Below are positions 1 to 9,322 of a stretch of DNA of 64,000 nt, piece by piece. Both the position numbers and the translations under genes were made by a program. Source of the DNA: Methylobacterium aquaticum (GTDB lineage Bacteria; Pseudomonadota; Alphaproteobacteria; Rhizobiales; Beijerinckiaceae); the NCBI RefSeq assembly GCF_016804325.1, contig NZ_CP043627.1:2369001-2433000 (forward strand), in the 5' to 3' direction. Every line of letters begins with the position of its first letter. The stretch's first letter is position 1. A model generated the notes under the pieces. The model was not told where the DNA came from and did no database searches. It worked only from the letters and a program-made list of their open reading frames with translations.

Positions 1-162
1 CGGGGAGACGACCAAGGGGCTTTCCGAGGGAGCGAGGACGGGCGCCTCGGCCGGAATCTCCCGACGCGCCTCCCCGGCCGGGAGGGGGGCCGTCGTCCTC
101 GTCGCCTCGACGAGGCCGGCCGTCAGCATCGCACTCATCAGAACCACTCGCGCCACGATCAT
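1..162 (-). CDS. Partial secreted protein, N-terminal 54 codons only
   Basis: An open frame on the minus strand starts at an ATG at 160-162 and runs off the left edge without a stop. The start is preceded by GGAGG five bases upstream, a good ribosome binding site. The peptide begins MIVARVVLMSAMLTAGLVEA, a plausible short signal peptide, and continues as an Ala/Pro/Glu-rich segment. No domain can be recognised in what is present. The rest of the gene lies outside the window, so function cannot be assigned. Confidence 0.5.
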   Translation of the reverse strand, partial: MIVARVVLMSAMLTAGLVEATRTTAPLPAGEARREIPAEAPVLAPSESPLVVSP

Positions 163-413
163 CTTCGCCTCCGCGCCGCCCGTTGTCTCCGGGATCTTGC
201 GGGGGGCGGTATAGGCGCGGCGCATGTCCGCGATTTTGCGTCGGAGCGCCGATTCGCGGCAGTCGAGACGCATCGTGTTTCGTCCGTCCCGGTGGACGAA
301 ACATTCGGCGATGCGGCGCGCACACGAAACCCCCCCACTCCGACAGGAGAGGGGGGACGAAACCTTCAGAAGGCGGGGCGATCCCGTGCGAGACCTGGGC
401 TCGCCCGCCCGGA

Positions 414-623
414 TCACTCGGCGGCAGTCTGCTCGGCGGTGAAGTGGCCGCACCAATCCTGGCCGGCGACGACCGGCCACAGGCCGTGACCCTGCGGCTC
501 CGGCTGGCTCACCGGGGGGTTGTAGCGGCACAGGCCCTGGTCGCCCGTGGCGGCGGCACCGTTGAGCTTGTGGTCGTCGAAATAGCGGCAGCTGTTGCAG
601 GCCGCGCCCTGGATGGTCGCCAT
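414..623 (-). CDS. Small four-cysteine protein, hypothetical
   Basis: Encodes 69 aa starting MATIQGAACNSCRYFDDHK. The ATG at 621-623 has a GGGAGAG ribosome binding site, which makes this start better than the in-frame upstream one. Four cysteines (CNSCRYF near residue 9, LCRYNPP near residue 43, WCGHF near residue 60) are spaced like a small metal-binding or redox module, but no named family is certain. It has no signal peptide and no membrane segment, so it is probably cytoplasmic. The neighbouring 1 kb holds no other gene, so context says nothing about its role. Confidence 0.6.
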   Translation of the reverse strand: MATIQGAACNSCRYFDDHKLNGAAATGDQGLCRYNPPVSQPEPQGHGLWPVVAGQDWCGHFTAEQTAAE

Positions 624-1159
624 CGTGGTCTCTCCCGTCTGCGGGCCGTCGCCCGGCCCCATCTCCCTTTAATTAGAACAACTCGAAACTGGCGGCAAGA
701 GGGCGTCGCCGGGCAAGCGCGACGGGACCGCGGTGGGCGGGCATCACGGCACCGGGGCAGGCTTCGGCGGCGCCCGCTCCGGACGAGACAGGCCGCCGAA
801 CGATGAACCTGGACGCCATGATGCCGGGGCCTCTCTCCCGGGCGGGGCCCGAGGGCCAGGGAGGTCCGGGCCGCCCGACGGGGACCGGGACCGGCGGACC
901 TGATCTCGGGCCGCGACCGGCCCGGCGCACGACGTCGCGATCCGGACCGACGCGGCGTCCGGTCGGCATGACGTGGCAGTCGCCCGTACGCCCGGGCCGC
1001 CGGCCGCGGCCCATCCTCTGTGGAAGAGCGCCCGCACCCGTTTCGGGGAATCCCGACCGACGCGAAGAGCCCGCCGTGCCGGGCAAGGGCGGGATGCGAT
1101 GCATCCGACCGCCCCAGCGGCGCCGAACGGGCAAGCCCGGATCGCATCAGCATAGCATC

Positions 1160-1651
1160 GTCTGCCACCGATCTTTATGCCAACAGAAACTCGTTAGAAA
1201 CGTTTTCTATTGATGATCGCGATTTTTATTGAGAAAAATGTCTTGCTCTAACAAAATATTATATTCGTTCAAGATCGCATTCTGATCTGAGTTTCTGTTT
1301 TGTTAGCGCATGCCGCTGACTCAGGCTTCCGTTTGTTGTCCGCCTGTAAGTGCTTGAGTATTTTGTTAGATCAAAAGATTAAACTGAGAGGTGACGCAGT
1401 CACAATGTGGTGATTCTGCCACAATCCCCCGTCAAGGAGATCGAAGGCGCCTGTTAGATCTTGGATGAGATTGATCAACTCGACGTCATGAAAGATTGTT
1501 CCCTCGCACCGAATGAAGTCGGGTGCGGTTCGGCCAAGCCGGTGCGGCGGCCGAATCTTCGGGGGAATAAGAGGGACATGGTCTCGAGGCCGAAGAGGTC
1601 TTCGGAACAGAGTCGTTCACCCCTTTCGGGTCCGAAATCTTGGAGGTCTCC
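1160..1651 (+). promoter_or_regulatory. AT-rich leader and promoter region of the porin gene
   Basis: Positions 663-1651 hold no convincing gene. From about 1165 to 1400 the sequence turns sharply AT-rich against a GC-rich background, with several copies of a TTGTTAG-like string. At 1406-1423 there is a short inverted repeat, TGTGG-N8-CCACA, a possible operator. The stretch from there to the porin ATG (ribosome binding site GGAGG at 1642-1646) would form a long 5' leader. The exact promoter is not identified. Confidence 0.45.
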
Positions 1652-3289
1652 ATGAAGCTCGTTAAGAGCCTTCTGCTCGGTTCGGCCGCTGGCCTGACCA
1701 TCGTTTCCGGCGCTCAGGCCGCCGATCTGCCGATCAAGAAGGCTGCTCCGGTCGAGTACGTCCGCGTCTGCTCGACGCACGGCGCCGGCTTCTTCTACAT
1801 CCCGGGCACCGATACCTGCCTGCGCGTCTCCGGCCGCGCCCGGTTCCAGGCCACCTACCTGCAGGCTTACAGCCGCGCCGGCGACCTGACCGGCTACCAG
1901 GGCCTCGGCCGCCTGAACCTCGACGCCCGCACGTCGACCGCCTACGGCACCCTGCGCGCCTTCGTGCGTATGGACCTGTCCTACGGCACCGGTCCGTTCC
2001 TCGCCTCCGGTACCGCGCGTCTGGCCGGCACCGGCTTCCCGGCCCTCGGCGTCGACACCTTCGGTCGCGTCACCAACGGCGTGAACCTGGACAAGGCGTT
2101 CATCCAGTTCGCCGGCTTCACCGCCGGTCGCGCGGCCTCGTTCTTCGACTTCTACGCCCACGACCTCGAGTTCGTCGCCTCGTCGCTCGGCTCCGACATC
2201 TCCTCGACCAACCTGCTCGCCTACACGGCGACCTTCGGTCAGGGCTTCTCGGCGACCCTGTCGATGGAAGACCCGCTGCTGCGCAAGACCCCGATCTACG
2301 GCAGCGCCAGCGGCGGCTCGACCTTCACGGGCTTCCAGGTGTTCCAGCCGGGCGCCGGCAACTTCACGCCGGTCATCGGCACCAACGCCTTCGGCCAACC
2401 GATCATCGCCGACTACGACGTCATCCAGCGCAACCGCCTGCCCGACTTCGTCGGCGCGCTGCGCTACGACGCCGCCTGGGGTTCGGCTCAGATCTCGGCC
2501 GCCGTGCATGAGATCAACGCCGGCAATGCGTCGGGCACCATTCGCAGCATCGCCGGCGTCTCGACCGTCGGCGCCGTCGCTCCCCGTCCGACCACCGAGT
2601 ACGGCTGGGCGGTTCAGGGCGGCGTGAAGGTCAACATGCCGTTCGTCTCCCCGGGCGACCTGCTGTACCTGCAGGGCTCCTACGGCGAGGGCGCCATCCG
2701 CTACACCGGCTACAACTCCTGGCTCGGCGGCTACACCAACTTCGCGACGCTCGCCAGCGGCACGACGTTCGGCACCTCGCTCGTCGACGCGGTGGTCGAC
2801 CCGATCAGCGGCAAGATGGACCTGTCCAAGTCCTGGACCGTCACCGCGGCCTACCTGCACTACTGGACCCCCGAGTGGCGTTCGGCCGTGTTCGGCAGCT
2901 ACGGCGAGATGTCCTACGGCAAGACCAGCCGCGCCGATCTCGGCATCGTGAACACGCTCGCCGGCTTCTCCACCGGCCCGCTGCCGAGCCCGTTCGCGGC
3001 CGGCTTCGGCTTCACGAACCAGCTGCGCGACACCAACCAGATCGTTGCGGGCGCCAGCCTGATCTGGTCGCCGGTGCGTGACCTCGACATCGGTATCGAG
3101 GGCAACTACGCCCGCCTCGCCCTGCAGAGCGGCCGGGTCATCGACCAGAACAAGGCTCCGGGCTTCGGCGGCCAGAACGTCGTGGGTGTCGTGAACGGCC
3201 AGCCGGTCGTCGCCGGCGGCGGCGTCCTGCCGACCACCAACGCCACGGACACGTTCCAGATCCGCATGCGCGTCCAGCGCGACTTCTAA
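1652..3289 (+). CDS. Alphaproteobacterial porin (Omp2/PF02530-like)
   Basis: Encodes 545 aa. The first 27 residues (MKLVKSLLLGSAAGLTIVSG, then AQAADLP) are a typical signal peptide with an AxA cleavage site. It is followed by the family hallmark near residues 37-62, CSTHGAGFFYIPGTDTC and then LRVSGRARF. The rest is a Gly/aromatic-rich beta-strand pattern ending in a terminal Phe (VQRDF), as expected for insertion of an outer-membrane barrel by the Bam complex. This family forms general diffusion pores for small hydrophilic solutes. The gene stands alone, with an AT-rich leader and its own terminator, which suggests high monocistronic expression. The paired Cys residues near the N terminus are typical of Rhizobiales porins. 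Confidence 0.93.
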   Translation: MKLVKSLLLGSAAGLTIVSGAQAADLPIKKAAPVEYVRVCSTHGAGFFYIPGTDTCLRVSGRARFQATYLQAYSRAGDLTGYQGLGRLNLDARTSTAYGTLRAFVRMDLSYGTGPFLASGTARLAGTGFPALGVDTFGRVTNGVNLDKAFIQFAGFTAGRAASFFDFYAHDLEFVASSLGSDISSTNLLAYTATFGQGFSATLSMEDPLLRKTPIYGSASGGSTFTGFQVFQPGAGNFTPVIGTNAFGQPIIADYDVIQRNRLPDFVGALRYDAAWGSAQISAAVHEINAGNASGTIRSIAGVSTVGAVAPRPTTEYGWAVQGGVKVNMPFVSPGDLLYLQGSYGEGAIRYTGYNSWLGGYTNFATLASGTTFGTSLVDAVVDPISGKMDLSKSWTVTAAYLHYWTPEWRSAVFGSYGEMSYGKTSRADLGIVNTLAGFSTGPLPSPFAAGFGFTNQLRDTNQIVAGASLIWSPVRDLDIGIEGNYARLALQSGRVIDQNKAPGFGGQNVVGVVNGQPVVAGGGVLPTTNATDTFQIRMRVQRDF

Positions 3290-3311
3290 GACCATCAAAG
3301 TCGAACGATCG

Positions 3312-3342
3312 GGGGTCCCGGCGCAAGCCGGGGCCCCTTTTT
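3312..3342 (+). terminator. Rho-independent terminator of the porin gene
   Basis: A 10-bp stem, GGGGTCCCGG (3312-3321) with CCGGGGCCCC (3328-3337), has one G-U wobble and a 6-nt loop. It is followed directly by five T residues. It sits 22 bases after the porin stop codon. Confidence 0.9.
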
Positions 3343-3607
3343 CGTGCCTGCAGCACAAAAACAAGAAAAAAGGCGCACTCGGGGAGTGCGCCTTGCAGGT
3401 GCCCTGGGTCTCGAAACTCAGGATGTCTTGTCGTACCAGCATCCGAAGTCGATTTCAACTGTCAGACCTCGAATCGGTACCATCGTCGAAATAAAAATTT
3501 GCGGCGTGCAGGTTCGGCAAAAGCAGACGCGGCGCAGCGGCATCACGGCACGCCGGCCTCCGGGCGACGGGGGCATCGCCGCCGATCCGGGACCGCGCCG
3601 GCTGCCG

Positions 3608-3871
3608 TCAGGCGCGCTGCTCCTTCAGGCGGCGGACGCATCGGCTGTAATATTGCGGCCAGCGCGGCCCCTGCGCCGCCTTGTCGGCCGGGGTCAGGGC
3701 GCGCCACTCGGCGCCGCATTTGCGCTGGCGCTCGCGCGCGGCGAGGCCGCGCGGGCCGGGGTCCCGGCGCGGCGCGAGTTCGGGGGCCGGTGCGGCGCCC
3801 TGGCCGAACGAGGCAGCGGGCGCGGCGACCAGCAGGGCCACCAGGACGGCGCGGAGGAGGGGAGACGACAT
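3608..3871 (-). CDS. Small secreted PsiF-like protein
   Basis: Encodes 87 aa with a signal peptide (MSSPLLRAVLVALLVAAPAA, cleavage near SFGQG), a Pro/Arg-rich linker and a C-terminal module containing KCGAEWRAL and YYSRCVRRL. The two-Cys 'KCGAEW ... W.Q..S.C' pattern resembles the short repeats in alphaproteobacterial PsiF-like periplasmic proteins, whose function is poorly known. The start is chosen because it opens the signal peptide. An in-frame ATG further upstream would add an unlikely Arg/Pro-rich tail. The Shine-Dalgarno sequence is weak. Confidence 0.6.
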   Translation of the reverse strand: MSSPLLRAVLVALLVAAPAASFGQGAAPAPELAPRRDPGPRGLAARERQRKCGAEWRALTPADKAAQGPRWPQYYSRCVRRLKEQRA

Positions 3872-4161
3872 GAGGCGGGCTCGCGGGAAGAAAGCCGCCG
3901 GGATCGGCCGGCTCGGCCGCGAGACTGCCACAGGCTGACGTAGGGGCAAGGGGCACGAGCCGGGTGCCGGGAACGGAGATCCGGCCGGACGAGGCCTCCG
4001 GGCAGGCTCGCCCCCGCGACACCGGTGCACGACCGGCACGAGATCGTCGGTTGAGACAACCTTCACCCTGTACAGGGCAGGCCCGGCCCTGTTTACCTGC
4101 CGGGGAAGCCCGATGCGCGACGGACGCGACCCGTCCCCGCCGTGCGAGAAGGACCAGCCGC

Positions 4162-4833
4162 ATGTCGGCCGTGACGACGACGCCGATCGACCTCTATTAC
4201 TGGACGACGCCGAACGGCTGGAAAGCCTCGATCATGCTCGAGGAATGCGGGCTGGCGTACCGCATGGTGCCGATCAACATCGGCAAGGGCGCGCAAACCG
4301 CTCCCGATTTCCTGGCCGTGTCGCCGCACGGCAAGATCCCGGTCATCGTCGATCCGGATGGGCCCGGGGGCGAACCGATCACGGTGTTCGAATCGAACGC
4401 CATCCTGCAATATCTCGGCCGCAAGACCGGGCTGTTCTACCCCGGCGAGGAGCGGGCCCGGATCGCGGTCGACATCTGGCTGTTCTGGCAGGCGGCGAAT
4501 TTCGGGCCGACCCTGGGCCAGACCCACCATTTCCGCATCTACGCCTCGGAGAAGATTCCGTACGCGGTCGAGCGGTTCACAGCCGCGACGACGAAACTCT
4601 ACGCCACGCTCGACGCCCAGCTCGGGCGCCACGCCCACGTCGCCGGCGACGACTACACCATCGCCGACATCGCGATCCTGCCCTGGGCCAAGATGTGGGA
4701 GCGCCAGGGCCAGGACATCGCCGCGTTCCCGAACGTCGCCGCCTGGCTCGAACGGATGAAGGCCCGCCCGGGCGTGCAGCGCGGCTTCCGGCTCAAGCCG
4801 GACCCGGAGGAGGCTCCGGGCTCGCGCGGGTGA
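4162..4833 (+). CDS. Glutathione S-transferase, YfcG/YghU-like
   Basis: Encodes 223 aa. The N-terminal thioredoxin-fold half starts with IDLYYWTTPNGWKASIMLEE; the TPNGWK motif marks the YfcG/YghU (Nu-class) disulfide-bond oxidoreductases. The cis-Pro is in GKIPVIVD, and FESNAILQYL is the glutathione-binding helix. The C-terminal helical domain contains YTIADIAILPW, the N-capping box of GSTs. Members use glutathione in the cytoplasm to reduce disulfides or peroxides. The gene faces a DUF2147 gene whose stop lies 3 bp away, so the two are convergent. The ATG at 4162 fits the conserved N terminus. Confidence 0.9.
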   Translation: MSAVTTTPIDLYYWTTPNGWKASIMLEECGLAYRMVPINIGKGAQTAPDFLAVSPHGKIPVIVDPDGPGGEPITVFESNAILQYLGRKTGLFYPGEERARIAVDIWLFWQAANFGPTLGQTHHFRIYASEKIPYAVERFTAATTKLYATLDAQLGRHAHVAGDDYTIADIAILPWAKMWERQGQDIAAFPNVAAWLERMKARPGVQRGFRLKPDPEEAPGSRG

Positions 4834-4836
4834 GGC

Positions 4837-5370
4837 TCAGTTCGCAGCGGGCTTGGCCGCGGCAGGCTTCGCCTTCGCGGGCGCCGGTGCGGCATGGGCC
4901 GAGACCGGCGTGACCTGCGCGAACTCGTCCGGGGCCTTGGTCCAGGTCTGCGAGCCGCACAGGATCTTCAGCATGCAGCCCGAGATCGCGAGTTCGCTGG
5001 CGCTCTCGCGGCTGATCGAGACGTCGTAGACCTTGCCCTCCTCGGCATTGTAGATCTGCCCCTTGAAAGCACCCTCCTCGGGCTTCAGCCCGTCCATCAG
5101 GGTGAGGCCGATCACCGGGCGGCTGCGCTTCTTCGGGTCGGGATTCTTGATGTCGGTGCGCGGCTGGCCCTGGTCGTTCAGCGGCGTCTTCAGCCACACC
5201 ACCTTGCCGCAGGCATGGGCGGCGCCGGGGCCGCATTTCTCGATCTTGATCTTGGCCCGGCCGTCCTCGGTGAGCCAGGTCCCGGAGGGATCGCCGGCCG
5301 CCGAAGCGGCGGTGACGCCGGCCGAGAGCAGGGAGGCGGCGGCGAAGGTCGGGATCAGGATCGAACGCAT
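4837..5370 (-). CDS. DUF2147 family secreted protein
   Basis: Encodes 177 aa with a signal peptide (residues 1-24, ending TAASAAG). The DUF2147 core begins at DPSGTWLTEDGRAKIKIEKC and includes GKVVWLKTPLND and the terminal LKILCGSQTWTK. The last 30 residues are an Ala/Pro/Lys-rich tail that is probably disordered. The core is thought to be a small beta-barrel-like periplasmic fold, with no established biochemical activity. It is transcribed alone and converges on the GST gene. Confidence 0.8.
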   Translation of the reverse strand: MRSILIPTFAAASLLSAGVTAASAAGDPSGTWLTEDGRAKIKIEKCGPGAAHACGKVVWLKTPLNDQGQPRTDIKNPDPKKRSRPVIGLTLMDGLKPEEGAFKGQIYNAEEGKVYDVSISRESASELAISGCMLKILCGSQTWTKAPDEFAQVTPVSAHAAPAPAKAKPAAAKPAAN

Positions 5371-5761
5371 GCAGGAAGCTCCTGGCTGTCCGCGTCACGC
5401 AAAGCCCATGCAGGGAAGCGGGCGGCGGAAGAGGCGAGGGACGCCGCCGCGGCCGGACCGGGCAGCGTGGCCGAAAGGTCACGTTGAAGACAGAAAGCCC
5501 AATCTTTGGGGCGATTTTTCGACCGCGTTGCGGCAAAGCCGCAGCCATGATCGCGCCGGCGGGGGGGCCGCCCGTCCTTTGCGTGCTTGAGGGGCGCCAA
5601 GCCCACGGCTATAAGCCCGGCGCCGGACGTCCGCTCATGGACCCGGCGCGCGGGCGCTCGCGCCCGGTGCTGCCGGACCTGCAAGGCTTCATCCTGACGG
5701 GTCCGGTCCCGCGCGGCACCCCACCGCCCACGCCACCGCTTTTCTTCGAACGGACGTCCCC
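5371..5761. other. Intergenic region with no gene seen
   Basis: This stretch separates the divergent DUF2147 and ndk genes. Open frames in it have no homology signature, no good start site and a composition typical of antisense shadows. It must contain promoters for both genes, but no clear -35/-10 pair was identified. Confidence 0.5.
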
Positions 5762-6184
5762 ATGGCCACCGAGCGCACCTTCTCCATCCTGAAGCCCGAC
5801 GCCACCGCCCGCAACCTCACCGGCGCGGTCAACGCCGTGATCGAGGAGGCCGGCCTGCGCATCGTCGCCCAGCGCCGCATCCGCATGTCGGACGCCCAGG
5901 CCAAGAAGTTCTACGAGGTCCATGCCGAGCGTCCGTTCTACGGCGAGCTCGTCGAGTTCATGACCTCGGGCCCGGTCGTGGTCCAGGTGCTCGAGGGCGA
6001 AAACGCCGTCGCGAAGTACCGTGAGGTGATGGGTGCCACCAACCCGGCCCAGGCCGCCGAGGGCACCATCCGCCAGAAGTTCGCGAAGTCGGTCGGCGAG
6101 AACACCGTCCACGGCTCCGACAGCCTCGAGAACGCCGGCATCGAGATCAAGCAGTTCTTCGACGACAAGGACATCGTCGGCTGA
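5762..6184 (+). CDS. ndk: Nucleoside-diphosphate kinase
   Basis: Encodes 140 aa, the usual bacterial length. It transfers the gamma phosphate of ATP to other NDPs through a phosphohistidine in the cytoplasm. The N-terminal signature TFSILKPDA and the active-site block [12 protein letters not shown] (catalytic His near residue 117) are intact. Arg and Lys residues of the nucleotide site are present in [12 protein letters not shown] and [14 protein letters not shown]. It is monocistronic, with a strong terminator 35 bp downstream. Confidence 0.97.
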   Translation: MATERTFSILKPDATARNLTGAVNAVIEEAGLRIVAQRRIRMSDAQAKKFYEVHAERPFYGELVEFMTSGPVVVQVLEGENAVAKYREVMGATNPAQAAEGTIRQKFAKSVGENTVHGSDSLENAGIEIKQFFDDKDIVG

Positions 6185-6219
6185 CGGTTTCCCCGATGGG
6201 AAATCGCCGATAGGGTGAG

Positions 6220-6249
6220 GGCCCCCGCCGCGAGGCGGGGGCCTTTTTT
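6220..6249 (+). terminator. Rho-independent terminator of ndk
   Basis: A perfect 10-bp GC stem, GGCCCCCGCC (6220-6229) with GGCGGGGGCC (6234-6243), has a GCGA tetraloop and six T residues (6244-6249). The next gene starts only 20 bp later. Confidence 0.93.
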
Positions 6250-6268
6250 GTTCGAGGGAGAGCGAGCG

Positions 6269-8371
6269 GTGACGGCGCAGCCACGGATCGAGCGGACGAC
6301 CTCCACCTGCCCGCACGACTGCCCGTCGGTCTGCGCCCTCGAGGTCGAGGTGATCGACGGCGCCACGATCGGCCGGGTGCGCGGCAACCCGCGCCACAGC
6401 TACACGGCGGGCGTCGTCTGCGCCAAGGTCGCCCGCTACGCCGAGCGCATCCACCATCCCGACCGGCTGACCCGGCCGCTCATCCGCACCGGGCCCAAAG
6501 GTTCGGGCGAGTTCGCCGCCATCGGCTGGGACGAGGCCCTCAACCGGGTCGCGGAGGAATTCCGCAAGGCCGAGGCCGCGCACGGGCCGCAAGCCGTCTG
6601 GCCGTATTATTACGCCGGCACGATGGGGCTGGTGATGCGCGACGGCATCAACCGCCTGCGCCACGCCAAGGGCTATTCCGGCCAGTTCTCGACCATCTGC
6701 ACCACGCTCGCCTGGTCGGGCTACATCGCCGGCACCGGCCGCCTCGCCGGGGTCGATCCGCGCGAGATCGCCGAGAGCGACTGCGTGGTGATCTGGGGCA
6801 CCAACCCGGTGCATACCCAGGTCAACCTGATGACCCACGTCCAGGCCGCCCGCAAGAATCGCGGTGCCAAGGTCGTCGTCGTCGACATCTACGACAACCC
6901 GACCATGAAGCAGGCCGACCTCGCCCTGCTGCTGCGGCCGGGGACCGACGGGGCGCTCGCCTGCGCGGTGATGCACGTGCTGTTTCGCGATGGGCTGGCC
7001 GATCGCGACTACATGGCACGCTACACCGATTGCCCGGAGGAGCTGGAAGCGCATCTCGAGGCCCGCGACCCCACCTGGGCCGCCGCGATCACCGGCCTCT
7101 CGGTCGAGGAGATCGAGCGTTTCGCCCATCTCGTGGGGAGGACGAAGAACACCTTCTTCCGCCTCGGCTACGGCTTCGCCCGCAGCCGCAACGGTGCCGC
7201 CAACATGCACGCGGCGCTCTGCATCCCGGCGGTGACCGGGGCCTGGCAGCATCGCGGCGGCGGCGCCTTCCACTCGAACAGCGGGGTGTTCGGCCTCGAC
7301 AAGCGGCTGATCGAGGGGCTGGACGCGGCCCGGCCCGGCACCCGGATGCTCGACCAGTCGCAGATCGGCCGGGTCCTCACCGGCGATCCGGAGGCGTTGC
7401 GCCACGGCCCGCCGGTGACCGCGATGCTGATCCAGAACACCAACCCGGTGTCGGTCGCCCCCGAGCAGGACCTGGTGAAGCAGGGCTTTGCCCGCGAGGA
7501 CCTGTTCGTCTGCGTCCACGAGCAGTTCATGACCGAGACCGCCCGCATGGCCGACCTCGTCCTGCCCGCCACGATGTTCCTGGAGCACGACGACCTCTAT
7601 ACCGGCGGCGGCCAGCAGCACATCCAGCTCGGCCTCAAGCGCATCGAGCCGCCCGAGCTGTGCCGCTCGAATCACGAGGTGATCGTCGCTCTGGCCGAGC
7701 GGCTGGGCGCCGAGCATCCGGGGTTCTCGATGACCCCGCGCGAGCTGATCGACGCGACGCTCAAGGCCTCGCGCCGCGGCAGCCTGGCGGAGATGGAGGG
7801 CGACGGCTTCCTCGACATCCAGCCCGCCTTCGAGCGCGCCCACTTCCTCGACGGCTTCGCCTATCCCGACCGGCGCTTCCGCTTCCGGCCCGACTGGAGC
7901 AAGGTGGCGGTGGCGCAGGACGGGCCGCGCGGACCGGCGATGCCGCCGCTGCCCGATCATTGGGAAGCGCCGCTGATGAACGCGACGGAGGCGCATCCCT
8001 TCCGCCTCGCCACCAGCCCGGCGCGCAACTTCCTCAATTCGAGCTTCACCGAGACCCCGACCTCGCTCGCCAAGGAACGCCATCCGACGGTGATGATCCA
8101 CCCGGAGGATGCCGCCCCGCTCGGGATCGGCGAGGGGGCGTGGGTGCGCTTGTCGAACGCCCTCGGTGCCGTCACCTTGCGGGCGACTTTGTTCCCGGGC
8201 CTGCGCCGCGGGGTGCTGATCGCCGAATCGATCTGGCCCAACGATGCCTATCCCGACGGGCGCGGCATCAACACCCTGACGGGCGCCGACGCGGCCGCCC
8301 CGTTCGGGGGTGCGGCCTTCCACGACAACCGGGTCGCCATCGCGGCCCTGCCGCACGAATGCGGCCTTTAA
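6269..8371 (+). CDS. Molybdopterin oxidoreductase, DMSO-reductase superfamily
   Basis: Encodes 700 aa from a GTG start with GAGGGA upstream. The N-terminal [4Fe-4S] motif is CPHDCPSVC (residues 12-20) with the fourth Cys in VVCAKV. The Mo-bisPGD domains follow (VVIWGTNPVHTQ, KVVVVDIYDNPT, PGTDGALACA), and the C-terminal molydopterin-dinucleotide-binding domain begins near LATSPARNFLNS. Such proteins are catalytic subunits that oxidise or reduce small substrates, but the substrate cannot be read from sequence. No electron-transfer or membrane subunit is adjacent and no Tat signal is seen, so it is probably cytoplasmic and soluble. It resembles lone formate-dehydrogenase-like or assimilatory reductase-like proteins. 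Confidence 0.88.
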   Translation: MTAQPRIERTTSTCPHDCPSVCALEVEVIDGATIGRVRGNPRHSYTAGVVCAKVARYAERIHHPDRLTRPLIRTGPKGSGEFAAIGWDEALNRVAEEFRKAEAAHGPQAVWPYYYAGTMGLVMRDGINRLRHAKGYSGQFSTICTTLAWSGYIAGTGRLAGVDPREIAESDCVVIWGTNPVHTQVNLMTHVQAARKNRGAKVVVVDIYDNPTMKQADLALLLRPGTDGALACAVMHVLFRDGLADRDYMARYTDCPEELEAHLEARDPTWAAAITGLSVEEIERFAHLVGRTKNTFFRLGYGFARSRNGAANMHAALCIPAVTGAWQHRGGGAFHSNSGVFGLDKRLIEGLDAARPGTRMLDQSQIGRVLTGDPEALRHGPPVTAMLIQNTNPVSVAPEQDLVKQGFAREDLFVCVHEQFMTETARMADLVLPATMFLEHDDLYTGGGQQHIQLGLKRIEPPELCRSNHEVIVALAERLGAEHPGFSMTPRELIDATLKASRRGSLAEMEGDGFLDIQPAFERAHFLDGFAYPDRRFRFRPDWSKVAVAQDGPRGPAMPPLPDHWEAPLMNATEAHPFRLATSPARNFLNSSFTETPTSLAKERHPTVMIHPEDAAPLGIGEGAWVRLSNALGAVTLRATLFPGLRRGVLIAESIWPNDAYPDGRGINTLTGADAAAPFGGAAFHDNRVAIAALPHECGL

Positions 8372-8467
8372 TCGCCGCGGTGTGGCCCGCCCGCCCTTGT
8401 GCGGGCGGGGAGTTTCGGCGTCCAACGGTCGAGCTTGACGACAAGCAGCCCAACGGACCTCTTTGCC

Positions 8468-8824
8468 ATGCGTCTCCGCACCCTCCTCGCCGCCGGCCTC
8501 CTCACGTTCGGTGCCACCGCGGCCTTCGCCGGCGCGTCCTCGTCGCAGTTCGAGGCCTACCAGCCCGATCCGGCCCTGCGCACCGCGCCGACCTCGGAAC
8601 TCGAGGCGCGGGTGCGCCGCTCCTGCGCGGTGGTCCAGGCCCGGATGCAGAACGCCGCCGAGACCAGCTTCGAGCGCCCCTGCGGCTGCTACGCGAAGAC
8701 CACCCTGCGCGCCCTCGACGCCTCCGAGATCGCGGCCTACCGCACCACCGGCTACTTCAACGATTCGGCCCGCGCCAAGGCGCTGAATGCCATCGACAGC
8801 TGCAAGCTGCCGCGGCCGATCTGA
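8468..8824 (+). CDS. Small secreted protein, hypothetical
   Basis: Encodes 118 aa with a clear signal peptide (MRLRTLLAAGLLTFGATAAF, cleavage near AGA). The mature part is mixed alpha and has four cysteines (RRSCAVVQ, RPCGCYAK, DSCKLP), probably two disulfides in the periplasm. No family is recognised. It lies 96 bp after the molybdopterin enzyme gene in the same direction, and a shared function cannot be shown. Confidence 0.7.
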   Translation: MRLRTLLAAGLLTFGATAAFAGASSSQFEAYQPDPALRTAPTSELEARVRRSCAVVQARMQNAAETSFERPCGCYAKTTLRALDASEIAAYRTTGYFNDSARAKALNAIDSCKLPRPI

Positions 8825-8860
8825 GCGTTGTGACACAGCAGGCCTGACGCTCGTCTCGCT

Positions 8861-9278
8861 CCCACCCGCGACCTCATCATGAGGTGTCAGTCGATTGACA
8901 ATCGACTGGCCTCGAAGGAGGGCTCCAGGGACCACCGGGACTTCTGGAGCCCTCCTTCGAGGTCAGTCCATCGTTGATGGACTGACACCTCAGAGCCTGT
9001 TTGAGCAGCGTGATTTGGCGAAAACTGAGAAAGATCAGGATATATCCTACCCTTCCACCTCATCCTGAGGTGTTGGCGATCAGAGATCGCACGCGATCGC
9101 AGATCGACTGACCTCGAAGGAGGGCTCCAGAAGCCTCCGCGATCCCTGGAGCCCTCCTTCGAGGCTCACTTCGTTCGCACCTCAGGATGAGGTTAGAGGG
9201 TAGGATGATTCTGTCTGCCTCAAATGTTGGGTAGAAATCCTGCTTAAACAGGCTTTCAGGATGATGTCGCGGGTGGGA
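8861..9278. repeat. Composite palindromic intergenic repeat, two units
   Basis: Two long imperfect palindromes (about 8872-8993 and 9058-9192) each start with CCTCATC.TGAGGTG and end with its complement. Inside each are GAAGGAGGGCTCCAG and CTGGAGCCCTCCTTCGAG arms. The pair is bounded by TCCCACCCGCGACCTCAT on the left and a degenerate inverted copy on the right. A related single unit occurs at 27219-27362. These are REP-like elements scattered through the genome, and no protein is encoded. Confidence 0.85.
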
Positions 9279-9322
9279 GCCGATGAACTTCGGACATCTG
9301 CTCTCGACCATCCGGGATCGTC

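Noticed and set aside
1475..3442. 655-codon open frame antisense to the porin
   Set aside because: Shadow of the porin codon pattern; no family features, and the porin on the other strand is certain.
5609..8935. 1108-codon open frame antisense to the molybdopterin gene and ndk
   Set aside because: It mirrors real genes on the other strand in high-GC DNA and has Arg/Gly/Ala/Val-rich composition without any domain.
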